NCBI GenBank assembly: GCA_002898015.1 | Contig: BDTM01000014.1 | Span: forward strand, 1 to 42,274 | Direction: 5' to 3' | DNA length: 42,274 nucleotides | From: a bacterium BMS3Bbin03 | Lineage (GTDB): Bacteria > Zhuqueibacterota > JdFR-76 > BMS3Abin05 | In this document: positions 1 through 8,804 of the stretch, piece by piece | How the letters are laid out: every line of letters starts with the position of its first letter | Numbering within the stretch: position 1 is the first letter of the stretch | Made by a program: the position numbers and the translations under genes | Notes under the pieces: generated by a model | The model's input: only the letters and a program-made list of their open reading frames with translations | Told to the model about the DNA's origin: nothing | Database searches by the model: none

Positions 1-47
1 GCAGAGCGGGTGGCTGTTATCCCGACGGGTCGGGATGGGGGTTCAAG
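1..47 (+). pseudogene. Partial tRNA-Asn copy carrying a palindrome
   Basis: Bases 1-19 match the D-stem to anticodon-loop part of the intact tRNA-Asn (109-127), and bases 37-47 match its T-arm start (139-149). Between them lies the palindrome TCCCGACGGGTCGGGA (20-35) plus one T, where the true tRNA has 11 other bases. The match stops inside the T loop, so no acceptor stem can form here. The 5' side is cut by the window edge, so its full extent is unknown. It cannot be a working tRNA as seen. Confidence 0.7.
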
Positions 48-90
48 GCAACAGGATGTTAAGCAAAACAGAGACAGAAGTAAACTATAA

Positions 91-163
91 TCCGGAGTAG
101 CTCAATTGGCAGAGCGGGTGGCTGTTAACTACTAGGCTGGGGGTTCAAGTCCCTCCTCCGGAG
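91..163 (+). tRNA. tRNA-Asn (GTT)
   Basis: A complete cloverleaf can be drawn. The acceptor stem is 91-97 with 156-162, seven perfect pairs. The D stem is 100-103/112-115. The anticodon stem is 117-121/129-133, with loop CTGTTAA and anticodon GTT at 124-126. The T stem is 139-143/151-155 around the loop TTCAAGT, and the discriminator is G163. No CCA is encoded. A Rho-independent terminator follows at once. This is the only intact tRNA in the window; its sequence is the parent of the two partial copies at 1-47 and 477-536. Confidence 0.95.
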
Positions 164-171
164 CTAAAAAG

Positions 172-197
172 AAGCCTCATAATGAAGAGGCTTTTTT
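172..197 (+). terminator. Rho-independent terminator of tRNA-Asn
   Basis: The seven-base stem AAGCCTC (172-178) pairs with GAGGCTT (187-193) around an eight-base loop, and the T run continues to 197. It sits eight bases beyond the tRNA 3' end and eight bases before the GIY-YIG start codon, so that gene would need readthrough or its own start signal. Confidence 0.75.
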
Positions 198-205
198 GAT
201 TCAAG

Positions 206-472
206 ATGAAATCCTATTATCTATATATTCTCTTTTCTGAAAAGCTGTCTCGTTATTACATTGGTATTTCATATGATCCCGAACTCAGGCTTCATTTTCA
301 CAACACTTCCCACAAAGGTTGGACGAGACGCGGCAGACCCTGGCATCTGGTATTTAAGAAGGATTTCTCTGACAGAAAAGAGGCACAATACTGGGAGGAT
401 TGGCTGAAACGCCAAAAGAGCCATTCCGTAATTGAAAAGGTCATTCAAGGCGAATTTATTTGGGAAGAATAA
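206..472 (+). CDS. Small GIY-YIG nuclease-domain protein
   Basis: This 88-residue protein is essentially one GIY-YIG domain. YLY (residues 5-7) stands for the first motif and YYIG (17-20) for the second. They are followed by the conserved Arg of the ELRLHFHN segment (about 28), the TRRGRPW turn and the Glu of the KEAQYWED helix (metal ligand position in the family). Related single-domain proteins of 80-100 residues are common in FCB-group bacteria, usually labelled UvrC-like or endonuclease; their roles are mostly unknown. The start ATG lies just behind the tRNA terminator without a clear Shine-Dalgarno. The gene is bracketed by the intact tRNA-Asn and a partial copy of it that begins five bases after the stop codon, which suggests a mobile or homing-like unit. 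No partner domain or DNA-binding extension is present. Confidence 0.85.
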   Translation: MKSYYLYILFSEKLSRYYIGISYDPELRLHFHNTSHKGWTRRGRPWHLVFKKDFSDRKEAQYWEDWLKRQKSHSVIEKVIQGEFIWEE

Positions 473-476
473 CGGG

Positions 477-536
477 GCGGGTGGCTGTTATCCCGACGGG
501 TCGGGACGGGGGTTCAAGTCCCTCCTCCGGAGCTAA
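477..536 (+). pseudogene. Partial tRNA-Asn 3' copy carrying a palindrome
   Basis: Bases 477-490 repeat tRNA positions 114-127 (one difference is possible at the first base). Bases 508-536 repeat tRNA positions 139-167 exactly, including T arm, acceptor 3' strand and the first bases of the trailer. The stretch in between is again TCCCGACGGGTCGGGA (491-506) plus one C instead of the 11 tRNA bases. There is no 5' acceptor strand, so it is a tRNA 3' fragment and not a gene. It shares the palindrome with the copy at 1-47. Confidence 0.75.
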
Positions 537-540
537 TAGA

Positions 541-675
541 TAGTGCCTGAACGAAAACTCCTGAAAAATGTAACGTAAGCATCCTGCTTGCGTCCGTTTG
601 ATAGCAGAAACAAAGAATTAGTTAAATCAAATTTCACAAGCCGGAGGCTTGTGTTACGTTTTCGTTCAGCCACTA
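541..675. repeat. MITE-like element with 18-bp terminal inverted repeats
   Basis: The ends are TAGTGCCTGAACGAAAAC (541-558) and GTTTTCGTTCAGCCACTA (658-675), inverted with one mismatch. Inside are two hairpins: 573-581 with 585-593 (eight pairs plus a wobble) and CACAAGCC/GGCTTGTG at 635-642/646-653 (perfect, GGA loop). The outermost TA on both sides could be a TA target duplication as made by IS630/mariner-type transposases. No coding sequence is inside. From 676 to 767 I see only unassigned sequence before the 3' end of the next gene. Confidence 0.7.
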
Positions 676-767
676 TTTACGTTCTATCGATATACAGAGT
701 TCGCCGTATGCCGAATTTGGGCGGAGCATTGCGCAGCCGCATGTCTGCTGTCAGGCGAAACCGGTAT

Positions 768-1868
768 TCAATCCTTGATCCGGTTATAATGAATAGCCGT
801 AATTTCCAGTTTATACCAAGTAAAATCACCTTCTTTTAATTTCCAAGTAACAGTTGGTCTTGTGGGAATTCTGATACCTTCAAATTCTTTGTAGCTATTT
901 GGCTCTATTTGTATGAACCAGTCTTCCAGAGTTGCTCCGCCTTTACGATCATAATATCGTTTGGCTTCGAAACTGACTACTTTGTAGTTAGCATCGAACT
1001 TGAACAAACCCGAGGCGGTGATTCCACCATAGCTCATCGTGGCCTTAGCCGTTGTAGAGTCTATCTGTTCCCATTGGATGTAATCGTTCAAAGCGGCTGA
1101 GGGGAACCAAACAATTTCTGCAAGATACCTCAACATCGCTCCTTGGTCTGTTTCTTTTCCTTTGGCATCGGCAACCGTTATAAGGGAAAGTAACTTAATA
1201 AGCATGTACCCTTTTCCGTTTTCGTATTTATCTCTTCCGGCAAGATGTATTCCCGGCGCGGCTTTAACGTCCGCAATCCAGATGAACGCGGGTTTTTCCG
1301 TTTTAAACCATTCCTCGGCTTCAACGGGCATCCACTTACCATCCGGGGTAGTGCGCATTTCTCCGGTTTGTTTGAGATGAACGCTGTAAATCACTTCGTT
1401 GCCGGTTACATTGGAACGTTCGAGCCACTTTTGAACAATCGGCGGCAAACCGTTAAGCATGTCTTTTGTTACCACTTTTTTCCCGGAAGTTGCAGATGTG
1501 ACAAATATTTTCAGTTCATTTTTGGACATTGTATTAAAACTCCAAGCCCCATAACCAATGACGATTCCAGCAAGGATAATCACATTGGCTATCGTGCCAA
1601 ATTTAGCGTCCTGCCAATACAGAATGATGAGCACTTGCGAAAGCACAAGAGCAGGAACTGCAATCATCCACCACCAATCTTTATTTAACAAGAAAATGAC
1701 TGCTGCCGTGATGAATAATAATGCGGAAATTAGCCATAAGAGACCGACGGGTTTATGAATAGTTTGTGTAAGTTGATTTACTTCAGCAAGTTGAAATGCT
1801 TTCACAAAACCCATCAGATGAATGAATCCGTGAATAACAATGACGGATGCAAAAATTGCTTTTATCAT
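768..1868 (-). CDS. DUF6544 family membrane protein
   Basis: The 366-residue protein has four hydrophobic segments in its first 110 residues (about 3-25, 42-62, 67-86, 92-110) and a soluble C-terminal part of about 250 residues. That part carries the features I associate with DUF6544: the KDMLNGLPPIVQKWLERS entry, the MRTTPDGKWMPVEAEEWF segment and a run of beta-like strands rich in Trp and Tyr to the end (TWYKLEITAIHYN). The function of the family is unknown. The start is two bases after the Dph6-like stop codon, so the two genes are probably cotranscribed. The family call rests on recalled sequence pattern and not on a search. Confidence 0.75.
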   Translation of the reverse strand: MIKAIFASVIVIHGFIHLMGFVKAFQLAEVNQLTQTIHKPVGLLWLISALLFITAAVIFLLNKDWWWMIAVPALVLSQVLIILYWQDAKFGTIANVIILAGIVIGYGAWSFNTMSKNELKIFVTSATSGKKVVTKDMLNGLPPIVQKWLERSNVTGNEVIYSVHLKQTGEMRTTPDGKWMPVEAEEWFKTEKPAFIWIADVKAAPGIHLAGRDKYENGKGYMLIKLLSLITVADAKGKETDQGAMLRYLAEIVWFPSAALNDYIQWEQIDSTTAKATMSYGGITASGLFKFDANYKVVSFEAKRYYDRKGGATLEDWFIQIEPNSYKEFEGIRIPTRPTVTWKLKEGDFTWYKLEITAIHYNRIKD

Positions 1869-1870
1869 AG

Positions 1871-2566
1871 TTATTTATTCTCCTTTCGGACAGGTATCAA
1901 ATCACAGAAGTAAAAGCGGTTATCTCGCAAAACGATATCTCCTATTGTAAATGCTATCCTTTCTCGGAATATCAATCCATCGTATACAAACGAATGAAAT
2001 TCTCCGTTTTCGCCACATGGGTCAATGTTGGAAGGGAGCTCACGCAAAAATTGCTTATCATAGATTCTACCGACAAATCGTTTATCAAGAACATTTGAGT
2101 CAACACAGGTAATAACTGCCTTGAATCCCAAATCTATGAATATATGGGCAAGTTCAGTCGTATCCCTTTTCCATATAGGGAAAATTCCTTTCATCCCTAT
2201 TTTTGATAAGTTGTCTTCCCGATACTTCCTCAAGTCCTCTAAGAAAATGTCCCCAAAAACAACCGATAAAATACCTTGACTTTTATAGTCGATTAATTTG
2301 CCCCTTAGTTTTGTCTCATACTCATCATTGGATGCATTCTTCGTGATATAGACCTTTTCGAGTGGAAAACCTAAAGACTTTGCCTGTTGTTCAAGAAGAA
2401 TACGCCGAACGCCATGCATGCTGATTCTATCGTAGCCCTCTGTTACAGTGGTCAGCAATGCTGATATTTCATAATTATAGGTTCTTTGCAGTTCGTAAAG
2501 AGCCATAGCACTATCCTTGCCGCCGCTCCATGAAAAAAGGAATCTTTCATTTATTGGCATATTCAT
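1871..2566 (-). CDS. Dph6-like ATP pyrophosphatase (diphthine-ammonia ligase family)
   Basis: The 231-residue protein begins with the PP-loop SWSGGKDSAMALY (about residues 12-24), which binds ATP in adenine nucleotide alpha hydrolases. It then shows the family segments EGYDRISMHGVR (about 43-54), FGDIFLEDLRKYRE and the C-terminal CGENGEFHSFVYDGL (about 183-197), which is diagnostic for the Dph6/MJ0570 family. In eukaryotes Dph6 amidates diphthine on elongation factor 2; bacteria lack diphthamide, so the bacterial substrate is unknown. A likely cytosolic enzyme. No strong ribosome binding site is seen before ATG 2566; the ATG two codons later is an alternative. It leads a two-gene unit with the DUF6544 gene. 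Confidence 0.85.
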   Translation of the reverse strand: MNMPINERFLFSWSGGKDSAMALYELQRTYNYEISALLTTVTEGYDRISMHGVRRILLEQQAKSLGFPLEKVYITKNASNDEYETKLRGKLIDYKSQGILSVVFGDIFLEDLRKYREDNLSKIGMKGIFPIWKRDTTELAHIFIDLGFKAVITCVDSNVLDKRFVGRIYDKQFLRELPSNIDPCGENGEFHSFVYDGLIFRERIAFTIGDIVLRDNRFYFCDLIPVRKENK

Positions 2567-2681
2567 AGGTATTCAAAGTTTTAAAGTTTACCATTTCCGA
2601 TAACATCCTGCAGATAGGCGAAGCCTGTAGGGGTTTGGGCAAGCGTAAGCGAACCGCATATCCGCTTTTAGCCGAAGTCGT

Positions 2682-3572
2682 CTATCCGGTTTTTTCTGAC
2701 CACCGAAATAGTTCGAACAGAGAACCGTGGTGGCGATTCAATAACCAGACGACAATCCAGCCGAATAAGAAGTTTGAGGACGATACCTCTACAAAGTGAG
2801 CCATTCGTATTGTATCGGGCATATATGGGTTCGGCAGCAAAAGAAGGGACCCCATCAGAACTGAGAACAACAGAGCTACTGCCAGACCAGCCTCCCACCA
2901 GTTACCTTTCATCATCCGAATTATCGGCAGTGCCAGAGCCGTCCATATCATCGCTCTTACCATCTGAAACGGAATTATCCACAAAGGCAACTGGAGGCCG
3001 GCATAGTACTCTTGAAATGCCTCGCCTGCCAGCGGCCGAAAGACAAACATGCCAAATGAGAAGTAAATAACCACATAGATAACCGCAATCAATATCAGTT
3101 TCCAGACCCATTCCATCAGGGGCATGATCAGGCGTCGATTTATTTCCTGTGATTCCTCGGCCCTTTTCATTCTTCCGTGGATCAGAACAACTAATGGCGA
3201 AAACAGCGCTGCAATGATAGCCCCTTGCATGAACAGTTTGGGAATAATCTCAGCCGGCACAACATCCACCAAATATCTGAGAAACACAACAGTCTCGATC
3301 TGAGACAAGAATGTCATCACTCCGTAGAACACGAGAAAGATCGTTAAGACCAGTCGCCATCTGTCCCATCGGGATCGTATAATCGGATAACTTAGAACGA
3401 CGGTCTGAATAGCGCACACAGCCAGCAGAGCCGCCATCGCGCCCATTAGATCAGCGGTTTGTGTGGAATCCGTCAAACCGACTGCCATTGAGGCTATCGA
3501 ATAAGAAACGAATAGAAGGAAAGTCAAGACAATTATCTTCAGTCCAAGCATAATTGTTGTTTTGGCGTTCAT
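2682..3572 (-). CDS. Multi-spanning membrane protein of unknown function
   Basis: I do not recognise the family. From the chosen ATG the protein has 296 residues and about eight hydrophobic segments separated by short charged loops (for example RSRWDRWR and HGRMKRAEESQEINRR), so an inner-membrane protein. The reading frame stays open upstream to a GTG at 3599, but the ATG at 3572 is preceded by GAGG about seven bases away, so I place the start there. No catalytic motif is visible. It stands between the Dph6-like gene and nuoN on the same strand, 91 bases after nuoN; transcription from the nuo operon is possible but not shown. Confidence 0.6.
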   Translation of the reverse strand: MNAKTTIMLGLKIIVLTFLLFVSYSIASMAVGLTDSTQTADLMGAMAALLAVCAIQTVVLSYPIIRSRWDRWRLVLTIFLVFYGVMTFLSQIETVVFLRYLVDVVPAEIIPKLFMQGAIIAALFSPLVVLIHGRMKRAEESQEINRRLIMPLMEWVWKLILIAVIYVVIYFSFGMFVFRPLAGEAFQEYYAGLQLPLWIIPFQMVRAMIWTALALPIIRMMKGNWWEAGLAVALLFSVLMGSLLLLPNPYMPDTIRMAHFVEVSSSNFLFGWIVVWLLNRHHGSLFELFRWSEKTG

Positions 3573-3663
3573 CGAATTCCTCATTGTTTTCGGCAACACA
3601 ATCGGAGGGGGCTGAAAATCAGGAAAGGCACGGCTTTTTAAAGATTGCCCTGTAAAAAACCGT

Positions 3664-5130
3664 TTACAGCATCGAAATCAGTTCAGCCGTTTTCTGGAAG
3701 AGCTGCATGAGGCTGGATGGAAAAATTCCCATATAAAGGACTCCCAGCACGGCCAAAAGAAGGGCCAATCCCACCCCCCACGAAGCGGCCGGCAATTCGA
3801 ACACCTTTCCTTCTTCAGGCTCCTGCATATACATGGCCACAACCACGCGAAGATAGTAATAAGCGGATATAACCGCATTGAGAACGCTTAAAATAACCAG
3901 CCACACAAATCCCGCTTTCAGGGCCGCACTAAACAGGTAGAATTTCCCGATAAAACCGGCCGTTGGCGGAACGCCGGCCAGCGAAAACATGAACACGGCC
4001 ATTGCCAGAGCGGCAAAAGGATATTTGTACCCAATACCGCGGTAGCTCTCGATGCGCAGATTTTCAACCTTATGCGAAATTCCGAGATAGGATACCACAC
4101 CGAATGCACCGAGGTTCATGAACGTGTAGGCCATTAGATAGAAAAGTACGGCCGATCGCCCCATTTCATTCCCGGCAAGAACACCCACCAAAATATAGCC
4201 GGCATGGGCGATGCTGGAGTAGGCGAGCATCCGTTTGATGTTTTGCTGGACAATCGCCACAACGTTGCCAATGGTCATTGTGAGAAGCGCCAGAACCCAG
4301 ATTGCAATGGTCCATTCCCGGGTCGAGAAGGCGGCGACCGAGACAAAAAGCCGAATCAACACGGCAAAAGCGGCACCTTTGGCACCCACCGACATGAAGG
4401 CCGCAATCGGAGTCGGGGCGCCTTGGTACACATCGGGCGTCCATTGATGAAAGGGCACAAAAGCAGCCTTAAATGCCAGGCCCACCAAAAAGAGAATTAT
4501 CCCGGCCACAAACAGGACATTTGTAAAACCATTGGCATTGACATAACTCGAAATACCTTTAAATGAAAACGAGCCGGTGGTGCCGTAAATTAAGGCAATG
4601 CCATAAAGCAGGAACCCGGTTGAAAACGCCCCCAAAAGGAAATATTTTAGAGCGGCTTCGATGGAATCCGCCCGCATTTTCCGAAATCCGGTGAGAATAT
4701 ACAGACTGATCGATAGAATTTCCAGGCCCAGAAACACAATGAGCAAATTTAATCCCTGCACCATCACTATGATTCCCGAGAGGGCAAATAAAAGAAGCCC
4801 GTAAAACTCCCCGTAACTCACATATTCGTCCTCAATTCTGTTCAGCGACAGTAAGGCGGCCAGAAAAGCGGCGATAATAAAAATCATTTGAAAGGCAATC
4901 GTAAAATTATCATTCCCGACCATGCCGCCAAAACCGGTGATATCCTTGCCCCACATTCTTCCCAATTCACCTAAGCTGACAATTAAACCGATGATTCCGA
5001 CAATGGCCAACAGCTCCCTCTGTACCTTTTGGAAAAACAGGCCAATCAGCAATACCACGACAGCGGTAATCATAACCGTAAGGGCCGGAGCGATAGCCGA
5101 AAAATTTATTTGAGGAATGATTAAGTCCAT
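3664..5130 (-). CDS. nuoN: NADH-quinone oxidoreductase subunit N
   Basis: This antiporter-like membrane subunit of complex I has 488 residues and about 14 transmembrane segments. The conserved features are the TM5 glutamate in LLIVFLGLEILSISLYIL and the lysine/proline region KAAFVPFHQWTPDVYQGAPTP, followed by the SVGAKGAAF helix with its lysine, all part of the proton channel in NuoN/M/L. A strong Shine-Dalgarno AAGGAG lies six bases before the ATG. It is the last gene of the nuo operon, 54 bases behind nuoM. No clear terminator hairpin with a T run follows it. Confidence 0.97.
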   Translation of the reverse strand: MDLIIPQINFSAIAPALTVMITAVVVLLIGLFFQKVQRELLAIVGIIGLIVSLGELGRMWGKDITGFGGMVGNDNFTIAFQMIFIIAAFLAALLSLNRIEDEYVSYGEFYGLLLFALSGIIVMVQGLNLLIVFLGLEILSISLYILTGFRKMRADSIEAALKYFLLGAFSTGFLLYGIALIYGTTGSFSFKGISSYVNANGFTNVLFVAGIILFLVGLAFKAAFVPFHQWTPDVYQGAPTPIAAFMSVGAKGAAFAVLIRLFVSVAAFSTREWTIAIWVLALLTMTIGNVVAIVQQNIKRMLAYSSIAHAGYILVGVLAGNEMGRSAVLFYLMAYTFMNLGAFGVVSYLGISHKVENLRIESYRGIGYKYPFAALAMAVFMFSLAGVPPTAGFIGKFYLFSAALKAGFVWLVILSVLNAVISAYYYLRVVVAMYMQEPEEGKVFELPAASWGVGLALLLAVLGVLYMGIFPSSLMQLFQKTAELISML

Positions 5131-5184
5131 TCTTTCTCCTTAATAGTCGCACAGCAGAATTACTAATGCATCATCCGTAAAAAA

Positions 5185-6750
5185 TTATTTTGATGAAATC
5201 CCCTTCAAAACAAAATTTACCGGCAATTGTTTCTCAAGCAATAACACCTGTTCCTGTCTGACCTGACGATTTTTCAACAAGTCCTCAACGGACTTTTCCG
5301 TTTTGTTCAGAAAATACTTCGGGTACACCCCAATCCAGAAAATCACAAGTACAATCGGAACAAGGACAAATATTTCCCTTAGATTCAAATCTTTTAACTT
5401 CTTATTTTCCTCTTTCGTTAACGGCCCAAAATTGACACGATGGAACATCCAGAGCATGTACACGGCGCCTAAAATAACCCCGGTTGCCGCAAAAATTGCA
5501 AAGGCTTCATTCGCCTGAAATGTACCCAGCAATATCAGAAATTCGCCGACGAATCCGTTTAATCCGGGCAATCCGATGGAAGAAAGGGTGACAATCATGA
5601 AAAATGTCGCGAATATCGGGATTTGCTTCGCTAACCCGCCGAAATCGGATATGAGGCGTGTGTGACGACGTTCATAAATCATTCCGACCACAAGGAAGAG
5701 AGCCCCCGTGGAGAGCCCGTGATTCAGCATCTGAATAATGCCGCCCTGCAATCCTTCTACATTCAGCGCAAAAATGCCAAGCATCACAAATCCAAGATGG
5801 CTCACACTGGAATAGGCCACCAGCTTCTTTAAATCCGGCTGAACCATAGAGACCAGCGCGCCATAAATAATACCGACGATTGCGATCACGGAAATCAGAC
5901 CCACAAATTCGGTGCTGACATTCGGGAACAGTGTTAAACAAAACCTCAGGAAACCATACGTTCCCATTTTCAGTAAAACGCCCGCCAGGATCACACTTCC
6001 GCCCGTCGGCGCTTCTACGTGGGCATCCGGCAGCCATGTGTGGAATGGGAACATGGGCACTTTAATGGCAAATGCCAGGGCGAACGCCAGGAACAGCCAG
6101 AATTGCGTCGGCACGGGCAACAGCACGGATTGAAAATCCTGAAAATCAAAGCTGTACACACCGGTGGCGTGATAATGAATCAAATAAAGGGTGATGATGG
6201 CAACCAACATGAATACGCCGCCGAACATTGTATACATAAAGAACTTAATGGCGGCATAAATTCTGCGGGGACCGCCCCACACACCGATGATAAAATACAT
6301 GGGAATTAACATGCCTTCCCAAAAGACATAAAAGAGAATCATGTCCAGCGACAGGAAAACACCCAGCATGCCGGTTTCCAGCATCAAAAATACCATCATG
6401 TATTGTTTGACGCGTTTCTGGATGTACGTCCAGGAGGAGAGAATCACAATCGGCATCAGGAAAGTGGTTAACATGACCATCAATAAACTAATGCCGTCGA
6501 TGCCCAGATGGTAATGAATCCCAAGTGAAGGAATCCAGTTCGCTTTTTCTTCAAATTGAAAGGCGGACGTACCGGACTGAAAACCCAGCAGAATGGGGAG
6601 TGAAATCAAAAAGACGATCGTGGTCAGGATTAGGGTGTAATACCGGACAAATTCATCTTTTTCTCTTGGGACAAAAAGCAGAATAACGGCCCCAAAAACC
6701 GGTAAAAATGTAATGATCGTTAAAATGTGATTTTGCATAAATTCTATCAT
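5185..6750 (-). CDS. nuoM: NADH-quinone oxidoreductase subunit M
   Basis: This proton-pumping antiporter-like subunit has 521 residues. It carries the TM5 glutamate in [17 protein letters not shown], the motif [20 protein letters not shown] and the following lysine helix ([12 protein letters not shown]), as expected for NuoM. After the final hydrophobic stretch it ends in a soluble charged tail of about 50 residues ([19 protein letters not shown] to the end), somewhat longer than in Escherichia coli. It lies between nuoL (40 bases) and nuoN (54 bases). Confidence 0.97.
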   Translation of the reverse strand: MIEFMQNHILTIITFLPVFGAVILLFVPREKDEFVRYYTLILTTIVFLISLPILLGFQSGTSAFQFEEKANWIPSLGIHYHLGIDGISLLMVMLTTFLMPIVILSSWTYIQKRVKQYMMVFLMLETGMLGVFLSLDMILFYVFWEGMLIPMYFIIGVWGGPRRIYAAIKFFMYTMFGGVFMLVAIITLYLIHYHATGVYSFDFQDFQSVLLPVPTQFWLFLAFALAFAIKVPMFPFHTWLPDAHVEAPTGGSVILAGVLLKMGTYGFLRFCLTLFPNVSTEFVGLISVIAIVGIIYGALVSMVQPDLKKLVAYSSVSHLGFVMLGIFALNVEGLQGGIIQMLNHGLSTGALFLVVGMIYERRHTRLISDFGGLAKQIPIFATFFMIVTLSSIGLPGLNGFVGEFLILLGTFQANEAFAIFAATGVILGAVYMLWMFHRVNFGPLTKEENKKLKDLNLREIFVLVPIVLVIFWIGVYPKYFLNKTEKSVEDLLKNRQVRQEQVLLLEKQLPVNFVLKGISSK

Positions 6751-6790
6751 CGGCTAAACTCCGCTGAAAAGCTTTTTTTTGATTTCACCA

Positions 6791-8740
6791 TTACATAAAA
6801 ACAATATAGAACACCAGGATAACCACACCAATGACAAAGGACAGAGCATAATTTTGAACAAAGCCCGTTTGCCATTTTCGAACAACCCGACCGGTTCCGC
6901 GCACCACATTTCCGGTTCCGTTGATAAATCCATCGATAATTTTCACATCCACAAATTTCCACAAAAAGCTCTCCGAAATGGCCGCCATTGGATTTACAAT
7001 CAGCGTTTCATAAATTTCATCCACATAATATTTATTAAAAACCAATTGATACACATAATTGATTTTTTTTGTCCAGATTCCCGGTAATTCCGGTCTTTTC
7101 AGGTACATCAAATAAGCAAAACCAATTCCAACCAGAACAATAACAAACGTCAATCCCATCAGAGGCAATTCCAAAACACGGGCGCTTTCTCCGCTTATAT
7201 GGGGAACCAGGCCTGCCGCATGACGGATTTCCAGGCTTTTCTCAAACACAGGATCCAAAAAGTGCTCGAAGGGGTTGCTGCCGCCCAGAATTTTCGGAAT
7301 CCCAATGTAACCGCCGATGACCGCCAGAACGCCCAGAATAAGGAGTGGAACGGTCATGGTTGAAGGCGCTTCATGGACGTGTTCCGCAATTTCTTTTTTC
7401 GCCCGCAGTTCCCCGTGGAACGTCATGTACACGGCGCGAAACATGTAGAAAGCCGTTAGTCCTGCCGTGATCACACCCACCAGCCAGATCCAAAAATTGC
7501 CGTAAGCACCGGCAAGCGACTGCCACAGAATTTCATCTTTTGAAAAGAAACCGGAAAACCCCGGAATGCCGGAAATGGCAAGGGTGGCCATTAAAAACGT
7601 CCAATACGTAATGGGCATCTTTTTTTTCAAACCGCCCATCATTCGCATGTCCGTGCTGTTCGACATGGCGTGCATGATGCTGCCGGCGCCCATAAACAGA
7701 AGGGCTTTGAAGAAAGCGTGCGTCATCAAATGAAAAATGCCGGCGGCAAAAGCGCCCACGCCCACACCCACGAACATGTAGCCCAACTGGCTGATGGTCG
7801 AGTACGCCAGCATGCGCTTAATATCGAATTGTGTCATGCCCATTGTGGCGGCAAAAAAGGCCGTGGCCACACCAATCACCGCTATCAGTGCCATGGAAAT
7901 AGGCGAGAGTGTGTAAAGCACATTCGCACGCGCCACCATATAAACACCCGCTGTGACCATCGTGGCCGCGTGGATCAGGGCGGAGACCGGTGTAGGCCCG
8001 GCCATCGCATCCGGCAGCCACACGTAAAGCGGAATCTGCGCAGATTTCCCCATGGCGCCCACAAACAGCAGCGAGGTAATGACCGTAATGATGGGTGCAC
8101 CAATCGTGTACTTGGCGGCGGCGGCACCGAAGACTTCTTGAAAATTTACGGAATGAAAGGTAACCACGATAAAAAATATCCCCAACAGGAAGCCAAAATC
8201 ACCAATTCTGTTGACGACAAATGCCTTTCGGCCGGCATAAGCATTGTAATTATCGCCGTACCAGAATCCGATGAGCAAATATGAACAAAGGCCGACACCC
8301 TCCCAGCCGACGAACATCATCAAAAAATTATCGGCTGTGATCAGCAGCAGCATTGCGAAAACAAATAAATTTAAATAAGTAAAAAACCGGCTGTATCCCT
8401 TATCTCCATGCATGTAGCCGATTGAATAGATGTGAATGACAAAAGAGACACCGGTGACGACCAGCATCATCACAACGGAAAGCGGGTCGACGAGGAACGA
8501 GATCTGCGCCGTAAAATTACCGGCGACAATCCAATCGTAAAGGGTCTTTGTGAAAAATCTGTGTTCCGGAGGAAGCTTGAGCAAATCAACAAAAATGATC
8601 GAAACCGTAATAAAAGAGAGGCCAATCATCGTGCTTCCGAGGATTCCGACTATCTTATGCCCAAGATATCTTCCGAACAGACCGTTTATAATTACGCCGA
8701 TTAGCGGAAATAAGGGAACCAACCAAATCCATTCCAACAT
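6791..8740 (-). CDS. nuoL: NADH-quinone oxidoreductase subunit L
   Basis: The distal proton-pumping subunit has 649 residues, about the normal length. It shows the TM5 glutamate in MFVGWEGVGLCSYLLIGFWY, the KSAQIPLYVWLPDAMAGPTPVSALIHAATMV region in parts (lysine, then HAATMV with the channel histidine) and the IKRMLAYSTISQLGYMF helix. The C-terminal 150 residues contain the long amphipathic segment and final anchor helix (SFVIGVVILVFYIVFM) that in known structures run along NuoM and NuoN. It is 64 bases behind nuoK. Confidence 0.97.
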   Translation of the reverse strand: MLEWIWLVPLFPLIGVIINGLFGRYLGHKIVGILGSTMIGLSFITVSIIFVDLLKLPPEHRFFTKTLYDWIVAGNFTAQISFLVDPLSVVMMLVVTGVSFVIHIYSIGYMHGDKGYSRFFTYLNLFVFAMLLLITADNFLMMFVGWEGVGLCSYLLIGFWYGDNYNAYAGRKAFVVNRIGDFGFLLGIFFIVVTFHSVNFQEVFGAAAAKYTIGAPIITVITSLLFVGAMGKSAQIPLYVWLPDAMAGPTPVSALIHAATMVTAGVYMVARANVLYTLSPISMALIAVIGVATAFFAATMGMTQFDIKRMLAYSTISQLGYMFVGVGVGAFAAGIFHLMTHAFFKALLFMGAGSIMHAMSNSTDMRMMGGLKKKMPITYWTFLMATLAISGIPGFSGFFSKDEILWQSLAGAYGNFWIWLVGVITAGLTAFYMFRAVYMTFHGELRAKKEIAEHVHEAPSTMTVPLLILGVLAVIGGYIGIPKILGGSNPFEHFLDPVFEKSLEIRHAAGLVPHISGESARVLELPLMGLTFVIVLVGIGFAYLMYLKRPELPGIWTKKINYVYQLVFNKYYVDEIYETLIVNPMAAISESFLWKFVDVKIIDGFINGTGNVVRGTGRVVRKWQTGFVQNYALSFVIGVVILVFYIVFM

Positions 8741-8804
8741 AATTGTGCCTCATTTAAGATTCATTACAAAACTGAAAATTCATTTTTTGCCGTTTGTGCC
8801 GGAA

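Noticed and set aside
1..536. Three functional tRNA-Asn genes
   Set aside because: Only the copy at 91-163 forms all four arms; the others lack the acceptor 5' strand or 3' half.
588..839. 83-codon open frame after the tRNA region
   Set aside because: Starts inside the MITE-like repeat and ends inside the DUF6544 gene on the other strand.
2583..2660. Possible hairpin repeat near the Dph6-like gene start
   Set aside because: The AGGC-GAA-GCCT stem is very short and no paired end repeat was found, so not listed as an element.
7670..8284. 204-codon plus-strand frame rich in His and Arg over nuoL
   Set aside because: Low-complexity antisense of a membrane protein gene; not a plausible protein.
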